Positions 1 to 8,810 of a stretch of 64,000 nucleotides of DNA are shown here, one piece after another. The stretch lies in the NCBI RefSeq assembly GCF_032917945.1, contig NZ_CP136624.1:8417001-8481000 (forward strand), given 5' to 3'. A program made the translations under genes and the position numbers. Below the pieces are notes generated by a model, which saw only the letters and a program-made list of their open reading frames with translations, did no database searches and was not told the origin of the DNA. Position 1 is the stretch's first letter; each line of letters opens with the position of its first letter. This stretch comes from Bradyrhizobium sp. sBnM-33. GTDB taxonomy: Bacteria > Pseudomonadota > Alphaproteobacteria > Rhizobiales > Xanthobacteraceae.

Positions 1-1047
1 GGCCTGCCCAAAGGCGTGCGCCGCAAGCCGATGACGCCGGAACAGGCCGCGGCCTCCGCGCGGGTCGGCGGCATCGCCTATGGCGTCAAGCCGAACGAGG
101 AGCAGGTCATCCTGATGAACGGCCCGATGTACCATTCGGCGCCGAACTCCTACGGCATGCTGGCATTCCGCAGCGGCTGCACAATCGTGCTCGAACCGCG
201 CTTCGACCCCGAAGACATGCTGCAATTGATCGAGCGCCACCGCGTTACCCACATGCACATGGTGCCGACGATGTTCGTCCGCCTGCTGCGGCTGCCGGAT
301 GAGGTGAGGCGCCGCTACGATCTGTCGTCGCTGCGCTTCGTCGTGCATGGTGCGGCGCCCTGCCCGCCGCAGGTCAAGCGCGACATGATCTGTTGGTGGG
401 GACCGGTCATCAACGAATATTTCGGCTCGACCGAAACCGGCATCCCGGTGTGGCATTCGGCCGAGGAGGCACTTGCAAAGCCCGGCACCGTCGGCCGCGC
501 CATCGAGGGCGGCGTCGTCAAGATTTTCCGCCCCGATGGTTCGCTGTGCGATATTGGCGAGCCCGGTGAGATCTTCATGCGGCAAATGTCGGTTCCGGAT
601 TTCGGTTATCACGGCAAGGCCGAAGCACGCGCCGAAGCTGGCCGCGACGGCCTCGTCAGTGTCGGCGACGTCGGGTACCTCGACGAAGACGGCTATTTGT
701 TCCTGTGCGACCGCAAACGCGACATGGTGATTTCAGGCGGCGTCAACATCTATCCCGCCGAGATCGAGAATGCGCTGATCAGCATGGACAGCGTGCGCGA
801 CTGCGCGGTATTCGGCGTGCCCGACGATGAATTCGGCGAACGGCTTTTTGCGTGCATCGAGCCAGAAGCGAATGCGTCGCTATCGCCGATCGCGGTGCAG
901 GAGTTTCTGCGCGGCAAGCTTGCCAACTTCAAGGTGCCCAAGGACATTCAGTTCATGGACGCCATGCCGCGCGAAGCCACCGGCAAGATTTTTAAGCGCA
1001 AGCTGCGGGATATGTATGCCGAGGGGCGCCTGCGGGCCATTGTGTAG
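1..1047 (+). CDS. AMP-dependent acyl-CoA synthetase, 3' part
   Basis: This is the C-terminal two thirds of an acyl-activating (ANL superfamily) enzyme that would convert a carboxylic acid to its acyl-CoA through an acyl-adenylate. The frame is open from base 1, where GLPKGV is the end of the family P-loop, so the gene starts upstream of the window. Visible motifs are NEYFGSTETG (adenine-binding A5 region), a GDVGYLDEDGYLF segment, the hinge RDMVISGGVNIYPAEIE and the C-terminal lysine in REATGKIFKRKLRD. The fold is therefore complete to the stop. Substrate cannot be told. It lies upstream, on the same strand, of the DUF2855, FMO and NHL genes and may belong to the same catabolic group. Confidence 0.9.
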   Translation, partial: GLPKGVRRKPMTPEQAAASARVGGIAYGVKPNEEQVILMNGPMYHSAPNSYGMLAFRSGCTIVLEPRFDPEDMLQLIERHRVTHMHMVPTMFVRLLRLPDEVRRRYDLSSLRFVVHGAAPCPPQVKRDMICWWGPVINEYFGSTETGIPVWHSAEEALAKPGTVGRAIEGGVVKIFRPDGSLCDIGEPGEIFMRQMSVPDFGYHGKAEARAEAGRDGLVSVGDVGYLDEDGYLFLCDRKRDMVISGGVNIYPAEIENALISMDSVRDCAVFGVPDDEFGERLFACIEPEANASLSPIAVQEFLRGKLANFKVPKDIQFMDAMPREATGKIFKRKLRDMYAEGRLRAIV

Positions 1048-1070
1048 GGGATGGACTTCCGCTCCTTCCG

Positions 1071-1154
1071 CGTCATTGCGAGCGAAGCGAAGCAATCCAT
1101 TTCGCCACTTGCGGAGGACTGGATTGCTTCGTCGCTGCGCTCCTCGCAATGACG
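1071..1154. repeat. palindromic intergenic repeat, CGTCATTGCGAGCG type
   Basis: The left arm starts CGTCATTGCGAGCGAAGCG and runs into AAGCAATCCA. The right arm is its near-complement, TGGATTGCTTCG through CTCGCAATGACG. Together they can form a long hairpin just after the ligase stop. A related, longer copy is at 25,021-25,127 in this window. Such repeats are common between genes in Bradyrhizobium-type genomes and are probably REP-like non-coding DNA. One could also act as a transcript end. Confidence 0.8.
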
Positions 1155-1264
1155 GGGAGGCATTGCGACGCCAAATCCAAACAGCGTTTTAAGCATCATT
1201 GCTGTTGCAAAACAGTCATCGGACGGCGCAAAGATTGCTGCATGTGAAGCGCAGGGATCGAAAC

Positions 1265-2362
1265 ATGCAATCCACCGACTTCGTCGTCGCCCGCAATGAT
1301 CTGCAGCAATGCAAGACCATCGAGACGCAACTGCCTGACATAGCCGCACTGCCTGACGAGGCATTGCTGGTGAAAGTCACGCGCTTTGCCTTCACCGCCA
1401 ACAACATCACCTATGCCGTACTCGGCGATCATCTAAAATATTGGCAATTGTTTCCGGCGCCCGAAGGTTTCGGCAACGTTCCGGTGTGGGGCTTTGGCGA
1501 GGTGATCGCCTCGAAGCATTCCGGGATTGCCGTTGGCGAAACCCTGTTCGGCTATTTCCCGATGTCGACACATCTCGTGATCGAAGCCGCCGACATCAGC
1601 AAGCGAGCCTTGCGCGACGCGGCCGCGCACCGGCAAGATGTGGCGCCGGTCTATAATGCCTATGCGCGCGTTAGCGGCGATCCCTCATTCGCAGGCAGGC
1701 AGGGCGACTATCAGGCGCTGCTGCGCCCCTTGTTTATGCTGTCGTTTCTGGTCGATGACTTTCTCGCCGAGAACGAATTTTACGGCGCAAGAAGCGTGAT
1801 GCTGTCGTCGGCTTCCAGTAAGACGGCCTACGGGCTGGCGCACCTTCTGCATGCAAGAGGTAACGGCATCAAGGTGATCGGGTTGACCTCGGCCGGCAAC
1901 ACGTCCTTCGTCAAATCGCTCGGCTGCTACGACGAAGTCGTGACCTATGAGAACGTAAGCTCGCTGCCGACGAATTCCGCGGTCGCCTATGTCGACATGG
2001 CCGGCAACAGCCCGTTACGCGCGACGCTGCACCGGCACTTCGGCGAGCACATGAAATACAGCGGGATCGTCGGGCTCACGCATCGCAAGTCATCGCCCGA
2101 TGAACCGGCGCAGGCACTGCCGGGCGCCAAGCCCCAATTTTTCTTCGCGCCCGACCATATCCGCAAGCGCGCCAAGGAGTGGGGACCGGGCGGCGTCGAG
2201 ATGCGGTTCGGCGCCGCGTGGTCCGGCTTCGTGCCGAACCTGGAACGTTGGATGAAGGTGATCGAGAGCCATGGGCCCGCGGCGGTCCAACGCGCCTATC
2301 TCGATACCCTCAACGGCCGCGTGCCGCCGGATCAAGGGCTGATCCTGTCGCTATCGGAATAG
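1265..2362 (+). CDS. DUF2855 family protein
   Basis: The 365-residue protein matches the DUF2855 family as I know it: an N-terminal segment resembling the start of medium-chain reductases (VKVTRFAFTANNITYAVLGD, WGFGEV) and a central Rossmann-like stretch (VMLSSASSKTAYGLAHLL). No zinc ligands of true alcohol dehydrogenases are seen. The activity of the family is not established; a quinone-reductase-like oxidoreductase is the reasonable guess. I chose the ATG at 1265 because homology to the reductase fold begins there; an in-frame upstream extension to 1199 has no family character. It lies in a co-directional run with the FMO that follows after about 96 bases. Confidence 0.8.
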   Translation: MQSTDFVVARNDLQQCKTIETQLPDIAALPDEALLVKVTRFAFTANNITYAVLGDHLKYWQLFPAPEGFGNVPVWGFGEVIASKHSGIAVGETLFGYFPMSTHLVIEAADISKRALRDAAAHRQDVAPVYNAYARVSGDPSFAGRQGDYQALLRPLFMLSFLVDDFLAENEFYGARSVMLSSASSKTAYGLAHLLHARGNGIKVIGLTSAGNTSFVKSLGCYDEVVTYENVSSLPTNSAVAYVDMAGNSPLRATLHRHFGEHMKYSGIVGLTHRKSSPDEPAQALPGAKPQFFFAPDHIRKRAKEWGPGGVEMRFGAAWSGFVPNLERWMKVIESHGPAAVQRAYLDTLNGRVPPDQGLILSLSE

Positions 2363-2458
2363 TTGGCATCTCCTCGCGCCCTTCCTGCGTCGTCCATTAT
2401 GGGTATAGGCTTCGGCCAGGGAAACGCCGCATAGACGGCAGACCGCGAGAAACGCCCC

Positions 2459-4222
2459 ATGCTCGACAGGACGGACGACAGTTCGGTTGCCGCCGACACT
2501 TGGCTTGCGCAGCTTGAGGAAGCCCTCGGAAAGCCCGACGACGAGTTGCTAAAGACGCTGTTCCATCCCGACAGCTATTGGCGCGACGTGCTGGCGCTGA
2601 GCTGGAATATCCAGACGCTTAACGGCAGAGACGCCATACTGAAGGCGCTTCCCCCTCTCGCTCGCAGCGCGGCGCCGACCGGCTTTGCCATCGCACCCGA
2701 TCGCGCCGTCCCGCGCAAGGTGATGCGTGCGGGCACCAACGCCATCGAGGCGATCTTCAAGTTCGAAACCAGGGTCGGGCGCGGCAGCGGCATTATCCGT
2801 CTCATTCCCGACGAGGACGACGGCAACCGCCTGAAGGTCTGGACGCTGCTGACTGAACTTGGCGAGCTCAAGGGTTTTGAGGAGCAACTCGGCGTGAACC
2901 GCCCGCGCGGCAACGCCTACTCGCGGGACTTTCGCGGGCCGAACTGGCTCGACCTACGCAAGGCGTCGGCTGAATATGCAGATCACGATCCCACCGTTCT
3001 CGTCATTGGCGGCGGGCAATCCGGGCTTTCCATCGCCGCGCGGCTGAAGCAGTTGAACGTCGATACGCTGATCGTCGATCGCGAAAAACGCATCGGCGAC
3101 AATTGGCGCAAGCGCTATCACGCGCTGACGCTACACAACCAGGTGCAGGTCAATCACCTGCCCTACATGCCTTTCCCGCCGAACTGGCCGACCTATATTC
3201 CGAAGGACAAGCTGGCCAACTGGTTCGAGGCCTACGTCGAGGCCATGGAGCTGAATTTTTGGACCGAGACCGAGTTCGAGGACGGCAGCTATGACGAGAC
3301 GGAAGGCCGCTGGACCGTGACGCTGCGCTGCGCCGGCGGAGCTCAGCGCAGCATGCATCCACGGCATGTTGTGCTGGCGACCGGCGTCAGCGGCATTCCG
3401 AGCGTGCCTGACATTCCGGGATTAAAAGATTTCGCCGGCAAGGTGGTGCATTCCAGCCAGTATGACGACGGCGAGAACTGGAAGGGCAAGCGCGCCATCG
3501 TGATCGGCACCGGCAACAGCGGCCACGACATCGCGCAGGATCTGCATTCCAGCGGCGCAAAAGTCACGCTGTTCCAGCGCTCTTCGACGCTGGTCGTCAG
3601 CATCGAGCCATCGGCGCAACTGGTCTACGCGCCTTACAATGAAGGCACGCTGGAGGACAACGACCTGATCACAACCTCGATGCCGTTCAAGCTGGCACGC
3701 AAGAGCCATGCGATGACGGCGGAAAAATCCAAGGCGCTCGACAGGGAGTTGCTCGACGATCTCGAACGCGTCGGCTTCAAGCTCGATTTCGGCGAGGACA
3801 ATACCGGCTGGCAGTTCAAATATCTCACACGTGGCGGCGGCTATTATTTCAACGTCGGCTGCTCCGATCTTATTGTCAAAGGCGATATCGCGCTAAAGCA
3901 ATTTTCCGATCTCGACACGTTTGCGGCCGCAGGCGCGAAAATGAAGGACGGCGAGACCATCGCCGCCGATCTCGTGGTGCTGGCAACGGGCTACAAGCGC
4001 CAGGAAGAGCTGGTGCGAAAACTGTTCGGCGAGGCGGTGGAAAAGCGCGTTGGCACGATCTGGGGATTTGGCGAGGAGCAGGAACTGCGCAACATGTATA
4101 AGCGGACCGGCCAGCCCGGCCTGTGGTTCATCGCCGGCGGCCTTGCACAATGCCGCATCGGCTCAAAACATCTGGCGCTGCAGATCAAGGCGATCGAGGA
4201 AGGGCTGTTGCCGCAAGGATAG
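2459..4222 (+). CDS. flavin-containing monooxygenase with N-terminal NTF2-like domain
   Basis: The 587-residue protein joins two modules. Residues about 1-150 look like a SnoaL/NTF2-type domain. From about residue 180 there is a two-dinucleotide-binding flavin monooxygenase: VIGGGQSG (FAD, ~181-188), an FAGKVVHSSQY segment matching the FMO/Baeyer-Villiger fingerprint FxGxxxHxxx(W/Y) (~324), VIGTGNSGHDIAQDL (NADPH) and the ATGYK motif near residue 507. It should oxygenate an organic substrate using NADPH and O2. The terminal tyrosine rather than tryptophan in the fingerprint points to the YUCCA/FMO-like side. The NTF2 fusion is common in annotated rhizobial FMOs but its role is unclear. It is followed after ~95 bases by the NHL gene. 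Confidence 0.88.
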   Translation: MLDRTDDSSVAADTWLAQLEEALGKPDDELLKTLFHPDSYWRDVLALSWNIQTLNGRDAILKALPPLARSAAPTGFAIAPDRAVPRKVMRAGTNAIEAIFKFETRVGRGSGIIRLIPDEDDGNRLKVWTLLTELGELKGFEEQLGVNRPRGNAYSRDFRGPNWLDLRKASAEYADHDPTVLVIGGGQSGLSIAARLKQLNVDTLIVDREKRIGDNWRKRYHALTLHNQVQVNHLPYMPFPPNWPTYIPKDKLANWFEAYVEAMELNFWTETEFEDGSYDETEGRWTVTLRCAGGAQRSMHPRHVVLATGVSGIPSVPDIPGLKDFAGKVVHSSQYDDGENWKGKRAIVIGTGNSGHDIAQDLHSSGAKVTLFQRSSTLVVSIEPSAQLVYAPYNEGTLEDNDLITTSMPFKLARKSHAMTAEKSKALDRELLDDLERVGFKLDFGEDNTGWQFKYLTRGGGYYFNVGCSDLIVKGDIALKQFSDLDTFAAAGAKMKDGETIAADLVVLATGYKRQEELVRKLFGEAVEKRVGTIWGFGEEQELRNMYKRTGQPGLWFIAGGLAQCRIGSKHLALQIKAIEEGLLPQG

Positions 4223-4316
4223 GCCAGAAGAAACGTGCCATGCGCAAATCCCTCTCGTGCTTCGACCAGGTCTCTGCAACACTCCCGGCCAACAAACATC
4301 AGATGGGGAGAAACGC

Positions 4317-5285
4317 ATGTCGGTCATTCTCGGCTCGGGCGAGCATCGATACCGCGTCGTCGAAAACTGGGCGAGGCTTCCGGACGGCTGGAGCCTGACC
4401 GACGTCGCCTCCGTCGCCGTCGACAGCAAGGACCGCATTTACATCTTCAACCGCGGCGCCCATCCGATGGTGGTGCTCGACCGCGAGGGCAATTTCATCA
4501 AGAGCTGGGGCGAAGGGCTGTTCAACCGCGCGCACGGCTTGCACATCGATGCCGACGATAATCTCTATTGCACCGACGACGGCGATCACACCGTGCGCAA
4601 GTGCACGACAGACGGCAAGGTGCTGCTGACCATCGGCATCCCAAACAAACCCGCGCCGTTCATGAGCGGCGAGCCGTTTCACCGCTGCACCCATACGGCG
4701 CTGTCACCGAAGGGCGAGATCTACGTCTCCGACGGTTACGGCAATGCCTGCGTCCACAAATATTCGCCGGATGGAAAGCTCTTGAAGACTTGGGGCGAGC
4801 CCGGCACCGATCCGGGCCAGTTCAACATCGTCCACAACATCGCGACCGATTCCGACGGCTGGGTCTATGTCGCGGACCGCGAGAACCACCGCGTGCAGGT
4901 GTTCGACGGTAACGGCAAATACGAGACGCAGTGGAACTTTCTGCACCGGCCCTGCGCGCTGTGCTGCTGCGGCGGCAAGCAGCCGACGTTCATCGTCGGC
5001 GAACTCGGGCCCGGCATGGCTGTGAACCGCAAGGTGCCCAATCTCGGCCCGCGGCTTTCGATCATGGATTCGAAGGGCAAACGGATCGCCCGGCTCGGCG
5101 GCGAAAATGGGCCGGGGCTGGAGGCCGGCAAATTCCTCGCGCCCCACGGCATCGCACTGGATTCCAGGGGCGACATCTATATCGGCGAGGTCGGCGTCAC
5201 CGACTGGAAGACCAGCTTTCCGGACACGCCGATGCCGCCGGAGGTCGGGGTAGCGCGCTGCCTGCAGAAGCTGGAGAAGATTTAG
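4317..5285 (+). CDS. NHL-repeat protein, peptidylglycine-amidating-lyase-like
   Basis: The 322-residue protein is a beta-propeller of NHL repeats. Recurrent units such as VASVAVDSKDRIYIFNRG, HGLHIDADDNLYCTDDGD, HNIATDSDGWVYVADRENHR and HGIALDSRGDIYIGEVG are visible. Bacterial proteins of this type are often named peptidyl-alpha-hydroxyglycine alpha-amidating lyase family; true lyase activity is unproven here. There is no signal peptide, so it is probably cytoplasmic. The ATG at 4317 follows a GGGGAG ribosome site; the reading frame is open further upstream but that part overlaps the FMO gene and has no propeller repeats. It converges on the LysR gene that ends at 5310. Confidence 0.8.
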   Translation: MSVILGSGEHRYRVVENWARLPDGWSLTDVASVAVDSKDRIYIFNRGAHPMVVLDREGNFIKSWGEGLFNRAHGLHIDADDNLYCTDDGDHTVRKCTTDGKVLLTIGIPNKPAPFMSGEPFHRCTHTALSPKGEIYVSDGYGNACVHKYSPDGKLLKTWGEPGTDPGQFNIVHNIATDSDGWVYVADRENHRVQVFDGNGKYETQWNFLHRPCALCCCGGKQPTFIVGELGPGMAVNRKVPNLGPRLSIMDSKGKRIARLGGENGPGLEAGKFLAPHGIALDSRGDIYIGEVGVTDWKTSFPDTPMPPEVGVARCLQKLEKI

Positions 5286-5309
5286 ACCGTTGCTAACGGC
5301 AAAGCCTTG

Positions 5310-6242
5310 CTACGATTCGAAGCCGGCAGCGCGGGACCGGCGGCCGCCGTCAAACAGGCTGTGCTCACGCGCCAAGCCCTCTCCGACGATATCGAAGAAG
5401 GCGCGCACGCGCGCCGTCCTCTTCAGATCGGCGTGGGTCACGATCCACAATTCACCAACCAGATCCGGTATCGGATCGGGCAGCGCGCGGGCGAGATCGC
5501 GATCCTCGTCACCGAGATAGCAGGGCAGCAGCGCAAGGCCGATGCCGGCCTTCGCGGCGATGAACTGATTGACGAGACTGTTGGTCCGGTAGGCGAAGGC
5601 GTCACCCGGCACCGTTCGATTGAGCCAGTCGGCAGCCATAATCCCAACAGCCGTTTCTTCCCATCCGATCAGGGCGTGACGGCCGAGATCTTGCGGGGAT
5701 GAAGCGGCACCGCCTGTTTCATCGAGATAGCCCGTCGCGGCGTAGATGGTCCACGCGACATCGGCGAGCTTGCGGCCCCAGAGATCGCCCTCCTTCGGCC
5801 GCATCGGACGAAGCGCGATATCAGCCTCGCGGCGCGAGAGATTGAGGACGCGGTTGTCGACCACGAGCTCGACGACGATTCCGGGATGGGTTCGCCGGAA
5901 CGCGGCGAGATGGCTGGTCAGCTTTCGATATGCCAGCGTTTCAGAGGATGTTACACGCAGGCGGCCGGAGGGACGGTGATCCCGCCCCGCAATGTCGCGG
6001 TCGATGGCGAGCGCCTCATCTTCCATCCGCTCGGCCGCTGCCGCCATCCGCTCGCCGGCCGGCGTCGCTTGATACGCCCCGCCAGGAAGCCGCTCGAACA
6101 GACGCACACCGAGCCGCGTTTCCAGAGCATTCAGGCGCCGAAACGCGGTCGAGTGATCGATATCAAGCGCTTTGGCGGCGCCGGTGAGGCTGCTTGCCCG
6201 ATGCACCGCCAACACGAGTTGGGGCTCGTTCCAGTCCTCCAT
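5310..6242 (-). CDS. LysR family transcriptional regulator
   Basis: The 310-residue protein has the N-terminal LysR winged helix (residues 1-60: LVLAVHRASSLTGAAKALDI then STAFRRLNALETRLGVRLFER) and a C-terminal effector domain with the usual RREADIALRP segment. I start it at the ATG at 6242 because MEDWNEPQLVLAVH is the normal LysR beginning; the frame continues about 59 codons further upstream without regulator character. It is divergent from the SnoaL-like gene at 6445, with about 200 bases between them, and that gene or the LysE exporter is the likely target. Confidence 0.9.
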   Translation of the reverse strand: MEDWNEPQLVLAVHRASSLTGAAKALDIDHSTAFRRLNALETRLGVRLFERLPGGAYQATPAGERMAAAAERMEDEALAIDRDIAGRDHRPSGRLRVTSSETLAYRKLTSHLAAFRRTHPGIVVELVVDNRVLNLSRREADIALRPMRPKEGDLWGRKLADVAWTIYAATGYLDETGGAASSPQDLGRHALIGWEETAVGIMAADWLNRTVPGDAFAYRTNSLVNQFIAAKAGIGLALLPCYLGDEDRDLARALPDPIPDLVGELWIVTHADLKRTARVRAFFDIVGEGLAREHSLFDGGRRSRAAGFES

Positions 6243-6444
6243 AAACGCAAACGTAGGCGCCGCTTGCAGTTTCGCAAGTGACGCTGGCGTATTTCCAACG
6301 TGCTTTCCGCTGTGCCAGACGTTACCTACCGCAATGAGAAAGCGAGATGAGGAACTTAAGGTGACACTGATCCGGCCTTGCACCGGAGCGTGACGCCACG
6401 ACCTCATCGCATCGATCAACCTTCAACACATGGGAGTCCAAGAA

Positions 6445-6870
6445 ATGGGTGCTCCGTCCCCCGAACTTTGCAATCTCTGGCTGGCACGCGCGTTCAATGC
6501 GCAGGACGTTGACGCCGCGGCAGCGATGTACCACCCCGGCGCCTCGATCGTTCAGGTCGACGAGGTCCATGGCGGCAGCAGCGTCGCGCGCGGCGCCGAT
6601 GGCATCCGCAAGACGATGGCGGCCTATGTCGGATTGAAGCCGCACATGGATGTCGTGACCCATCACACGACGGTCTCCGGCGACTTCGCTATGACGCGGT
6701 CGCAGTGGCTGATTAAGGGCACCGACGAACACGGCAAGCGCACCGAGGTGCATCATCATGGTATGGAGGTTCACCGTAGGATGCCCGACGGCACCTGGGT
6801 GTTCTTCATCGATCACCCATTCGGTGCCGATCCGGGCTGGGCGGTTGAAGCTCCGCCGCACACCGAATAG
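6445..6870 (+). CDS. SnoaL-like / NTF2 fold small protein
   Basis: The 141-residue protein has the length and pattern of SnoaL/DUF4440 cone-shaped proteins: LWLARAFNAQDVDAAAAMYH at the start, a GADGIRKTMAAYV helix, and late strands (MTRSQWLIKG, MEVHRRMPDGTW). These act as polyketide-type cyclases, isomerases or mere ligand binders; no function can be assigned. The ATG at 6445 has GGGAG nine bases upstream; an ATG at 6430 lacks a ribosome site. It lies divergent from a LysR gene and 32 bases before a LysE-type exporter. Confidence 0.72.
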   Translation: MGAPSPELCNLWLARAFNAQDVDAAAAMYHPGASIVQVDEVHGGSSVARGADGIRKTMAAYVGLKPHMDVVTHHTTVSGDFAMTRSQWLIKGTDEHGKRTEVHHHGMEVHRRMPDGTWVFFIDHPFGADPGWAVEAPPHTE

Positions 6871-6902
6871 TCGCGCCACACAGCCACGCCGGACAAATAG
6901 CC

Positions 6903-7535
6903 ATGCAGGAACTTGCCGCACTCGCCAGCATCGTCGCCGCGCTCAGCGTTGGAGTGATCAGCCCCGGCCCCAGCTTCGTAATGGTCGCGCGCGTCGCTGT
7001 CGCATCAAGCAGAATTCGGGCGCTTGCCACAGCCTTGGGCATGGGCGCAGGCGGCGCCATTTTCGGCGCGGTGGCGCTGCTCGGGCTGCAGAGCATCCTG
7101 CTGGCTGTACCGGTGCTCTATACAGGCCTCCGGGTGCTGGGAGGCCTGTATCTCTGTTACCTGGGCTTCCTCATCTTCAGATCTGCGCGGCAGCCTGTCA
7201 CGACGGTTGCAGCCGGCGGCGAGGCCAGCTCGCGGCCCTTCCGCGCGTTCTGGCTGGGCGTTACCACGCAGGTGAGCAACCCGAAGACGGCCATCGTCTA
7301 TGCAAGCGTCTTCGCCGCTTTCCTCCCTGCGTCCTTTTCGCTGGGGTTCGCGGCCGCGCTGCTTGCCGCTGTGTTTTTTGTCGAGTCCGCCTGGTATGCG
7401 TTGGTCGCCGTTCTCTTCTCGTCGTCCGGGCCACAACGGGCTTATCTGTCGTACAAATCCTGGGTCGATCGCGCGGCCGGTGCCGTCATGTTCGGTCTCG
7501 GCTTGAAGCTCATGACCAGCGCCGCCAAGCCGTAG
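6903..7535 (+). CDS. LysE family amino-acid/metabolite exporter
   Basis: The 210-residue hydrophobic protein has the LysE/RhtB start signature (SVGVISPGPSFVMVARVA), about five to six membrane spans, and the STxxx-like central WLGVTTQVSNPKTAIVYASVFAAF segment in which NPK is conserved. It should export an amino acid or related metabolite by proton exchange across the inner membrane. It follows the SnoaL-like gene closely and is probably co-transcribed with it under the divergent LysR regulator. The 276 bases downstream up to the HNH gene show no gene. Confidence 0.9.
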   Translation: MQELAALASIVAALSVGVISPGPSFVMVARVAVASSRIRALATALGMGAGGAIFGAVALLGLQSILLAVPVLYTGLRVLGGLYLCYLGFLIFRSARQPVTTVAAGGEASSRPFRAFWLGVTTQVSNPKTAIVYASVFAAFLPASFSLGFAAALLAAVFFVESAWYALVAVLFSSSGPQRAYLSYKSWVDRAAGAVMFGLGLKLMTSAAKP

Positions 7536-7811
7536 ACGTCAGCGCAACGTACCCACCTTCGCCATTTCCCGCATGAAGTCATCGCAAATGCGTGTCTCCC
7601 CGTCGGACCGGGCCTCCTATCACGATGGGTTGACCGCAAACATCAGGCATGGCGGGGGTCAGGAACCCAGGCTTTTTCCAGCGCCAGGCGCAGAATCACG
7701 CATTGCTCCGGCTGGATAAGCCCCGGAACGCTCTTCACAATCCCGTCACGCTGCCTGTAGTATGCAGGGCACACGCTGCTTCGCAGCTAACATGGGGGTC
7801 AGGAGCGTTAC

Positions 7812-8369
7812 TTGAACGCACATGTCTCGCAGGGCGGTTGGCCGGTACTGGTGCTGAACGCGGATTTCCGGCCACTGAGTTATTACCCGCTGTCTCTCTG
7901 GTCGTGGCAGGACGCGATCAAGGCGGTGTTTCTCGATCGCGTCAACATCGTCGAGCACTACGACCGCGCGGTGCACAGCCCGAGCTTCGAGATCCAGCTT
8001 CCGAGCGTGGTGTCGCTCAAATCCTTCGTCAAGCCGACCACGCATCCCGCCTTTACCCGATTCAACGTCTTCCTGCGCGACCGCTTCGTCTGCCAGTACT
8101 GCAACGCGCATGATGAGCTGACCTTCGATCACATCATTCCGCGCAGCAAGGGCGGCCAGACCACGTGGGAGAACGTCGTCGCGGCCTGCTCGCCATGTAA
8201 CCTGCGCAAGGGCAATCTGACCCCGCAGCAGGCGAAGATGTTTCCGAAGCAAGCGCCGTTCGCACCGACGGTGCACCAGTTGCATCGCAACGGGCGATTG
8301 TTTCCGCCGAACTATCTGCACGATAGCTGGCTTGATTATTTGTACTGGGACACCGAGCTCGATCCGTAG
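7812..8369 (+). CDS. HNH endonuclease domain protein
   Basis: The 185-residue protein carries a complete zinc-stabilised HNH motif: CQYC (about residue 97), LTFDHIIPRSKGG with the DH catalytic pair, ENVVAACSPCNLRKG with the asparagine and second CxxC. The N-terminal part (VLNADFRPLSYYPLSLWSWQ) is the form widespread in alphaproteobacteria as a stand-alone chromosomal gene. It probably nicks or cuts DNA; the biological role is unknown. The start is TTG at 7812 preceded by CAGGAGCG; no ATG fits the conserved N-terminus. A small hairpin directly follows the stop. Confidence 0.88.
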   Translation: MNAHVSQGGWPVLVLNADFRPLSYYPLSLWSWQDAIKAVFLDRVNIVEHYDRAVHSPSFEIQLPSVVSLKSFVKPTTHPAFTRFNVFLRDRFVCQYCNAHDELTFDHIIPRSKGGQTTWENVVAACSPCNLRKGNLTPQQAKMFPKQAPFAPTVHQLHRNGRLFPPNYLHDSWLDYLYWDTELDP

Positions 8370-8391
8370 CAGCCCGCCGCGGGCTGTTGTC
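8370..8391 (+). terminator. possible terminator after HNH gene
   Basis: A 7 bp perfect stem (CAGCCCG, three-base loop, CGGGCTG) starts at the stop codon of the HNH gene and is followed by TTGTTG rather than a full T-run. It may end the HNH transcript, weakly. Confidence 0.35.
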
Positions 8392-8800
8392 GCGCCCTCA
8401 TAAGACAGGTTCGCGTGGCCGAAAGCGCAGGCTTCTTGCGGCCGCTCCCCTTACATGGACTTCTCGGAGCTTCATCCCGAGAATGTCCTCATATGGGCAA
8501 AGTGGCAGTAGCCCGAGCTGACTGCGACTTCCGCTTTTTGCCCATCTCGGATACCAGCCGGTCCGCGGCGAGCCGGTCCGACCGCCGATCGAACTTGGAA
8601 AACCCTCCTCCAAGGCCGGCTTACCATTTTTCACATTTTTTTGACGCCCACCTGATGGGCTCCCTTCGATGCAGTGCCGCCGCTCGCAAGCCTTCCACTT
8701 GGGCGATGCTCCTGATCTGGTTTTGAGGGAATGGGGTTGCTGCATATCGGCGGAAGTCAAAACCTGTACGAATGGCCGGCTGACCCGTTTTCTTAAAAAG
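8392..8800. other. gene-free stretch before PEP-CTERM gene
   Basis: About 400 bases without a convincing gene. It contains a GGGCAAAGTGGCAG...TTTTTGCCC stretch around 8,493-8,544 that looks like a degraded inverted repeat, and a T-rich patch near 8,620-8,640. No sigma-54 type GG-N10-GC box, sometimes found before PEP-CTERM genes, could be recognised. Confidence 0.4.
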
Positions 8801-8810
8801 GAGATTTGAT

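Noticed and set aside
4050..4316. N-terminal extension of the NHL protein
   Set aside because: Lies inside the FMO gene, no propeller sequence; the ATG at 4317 has a good ribosome site.
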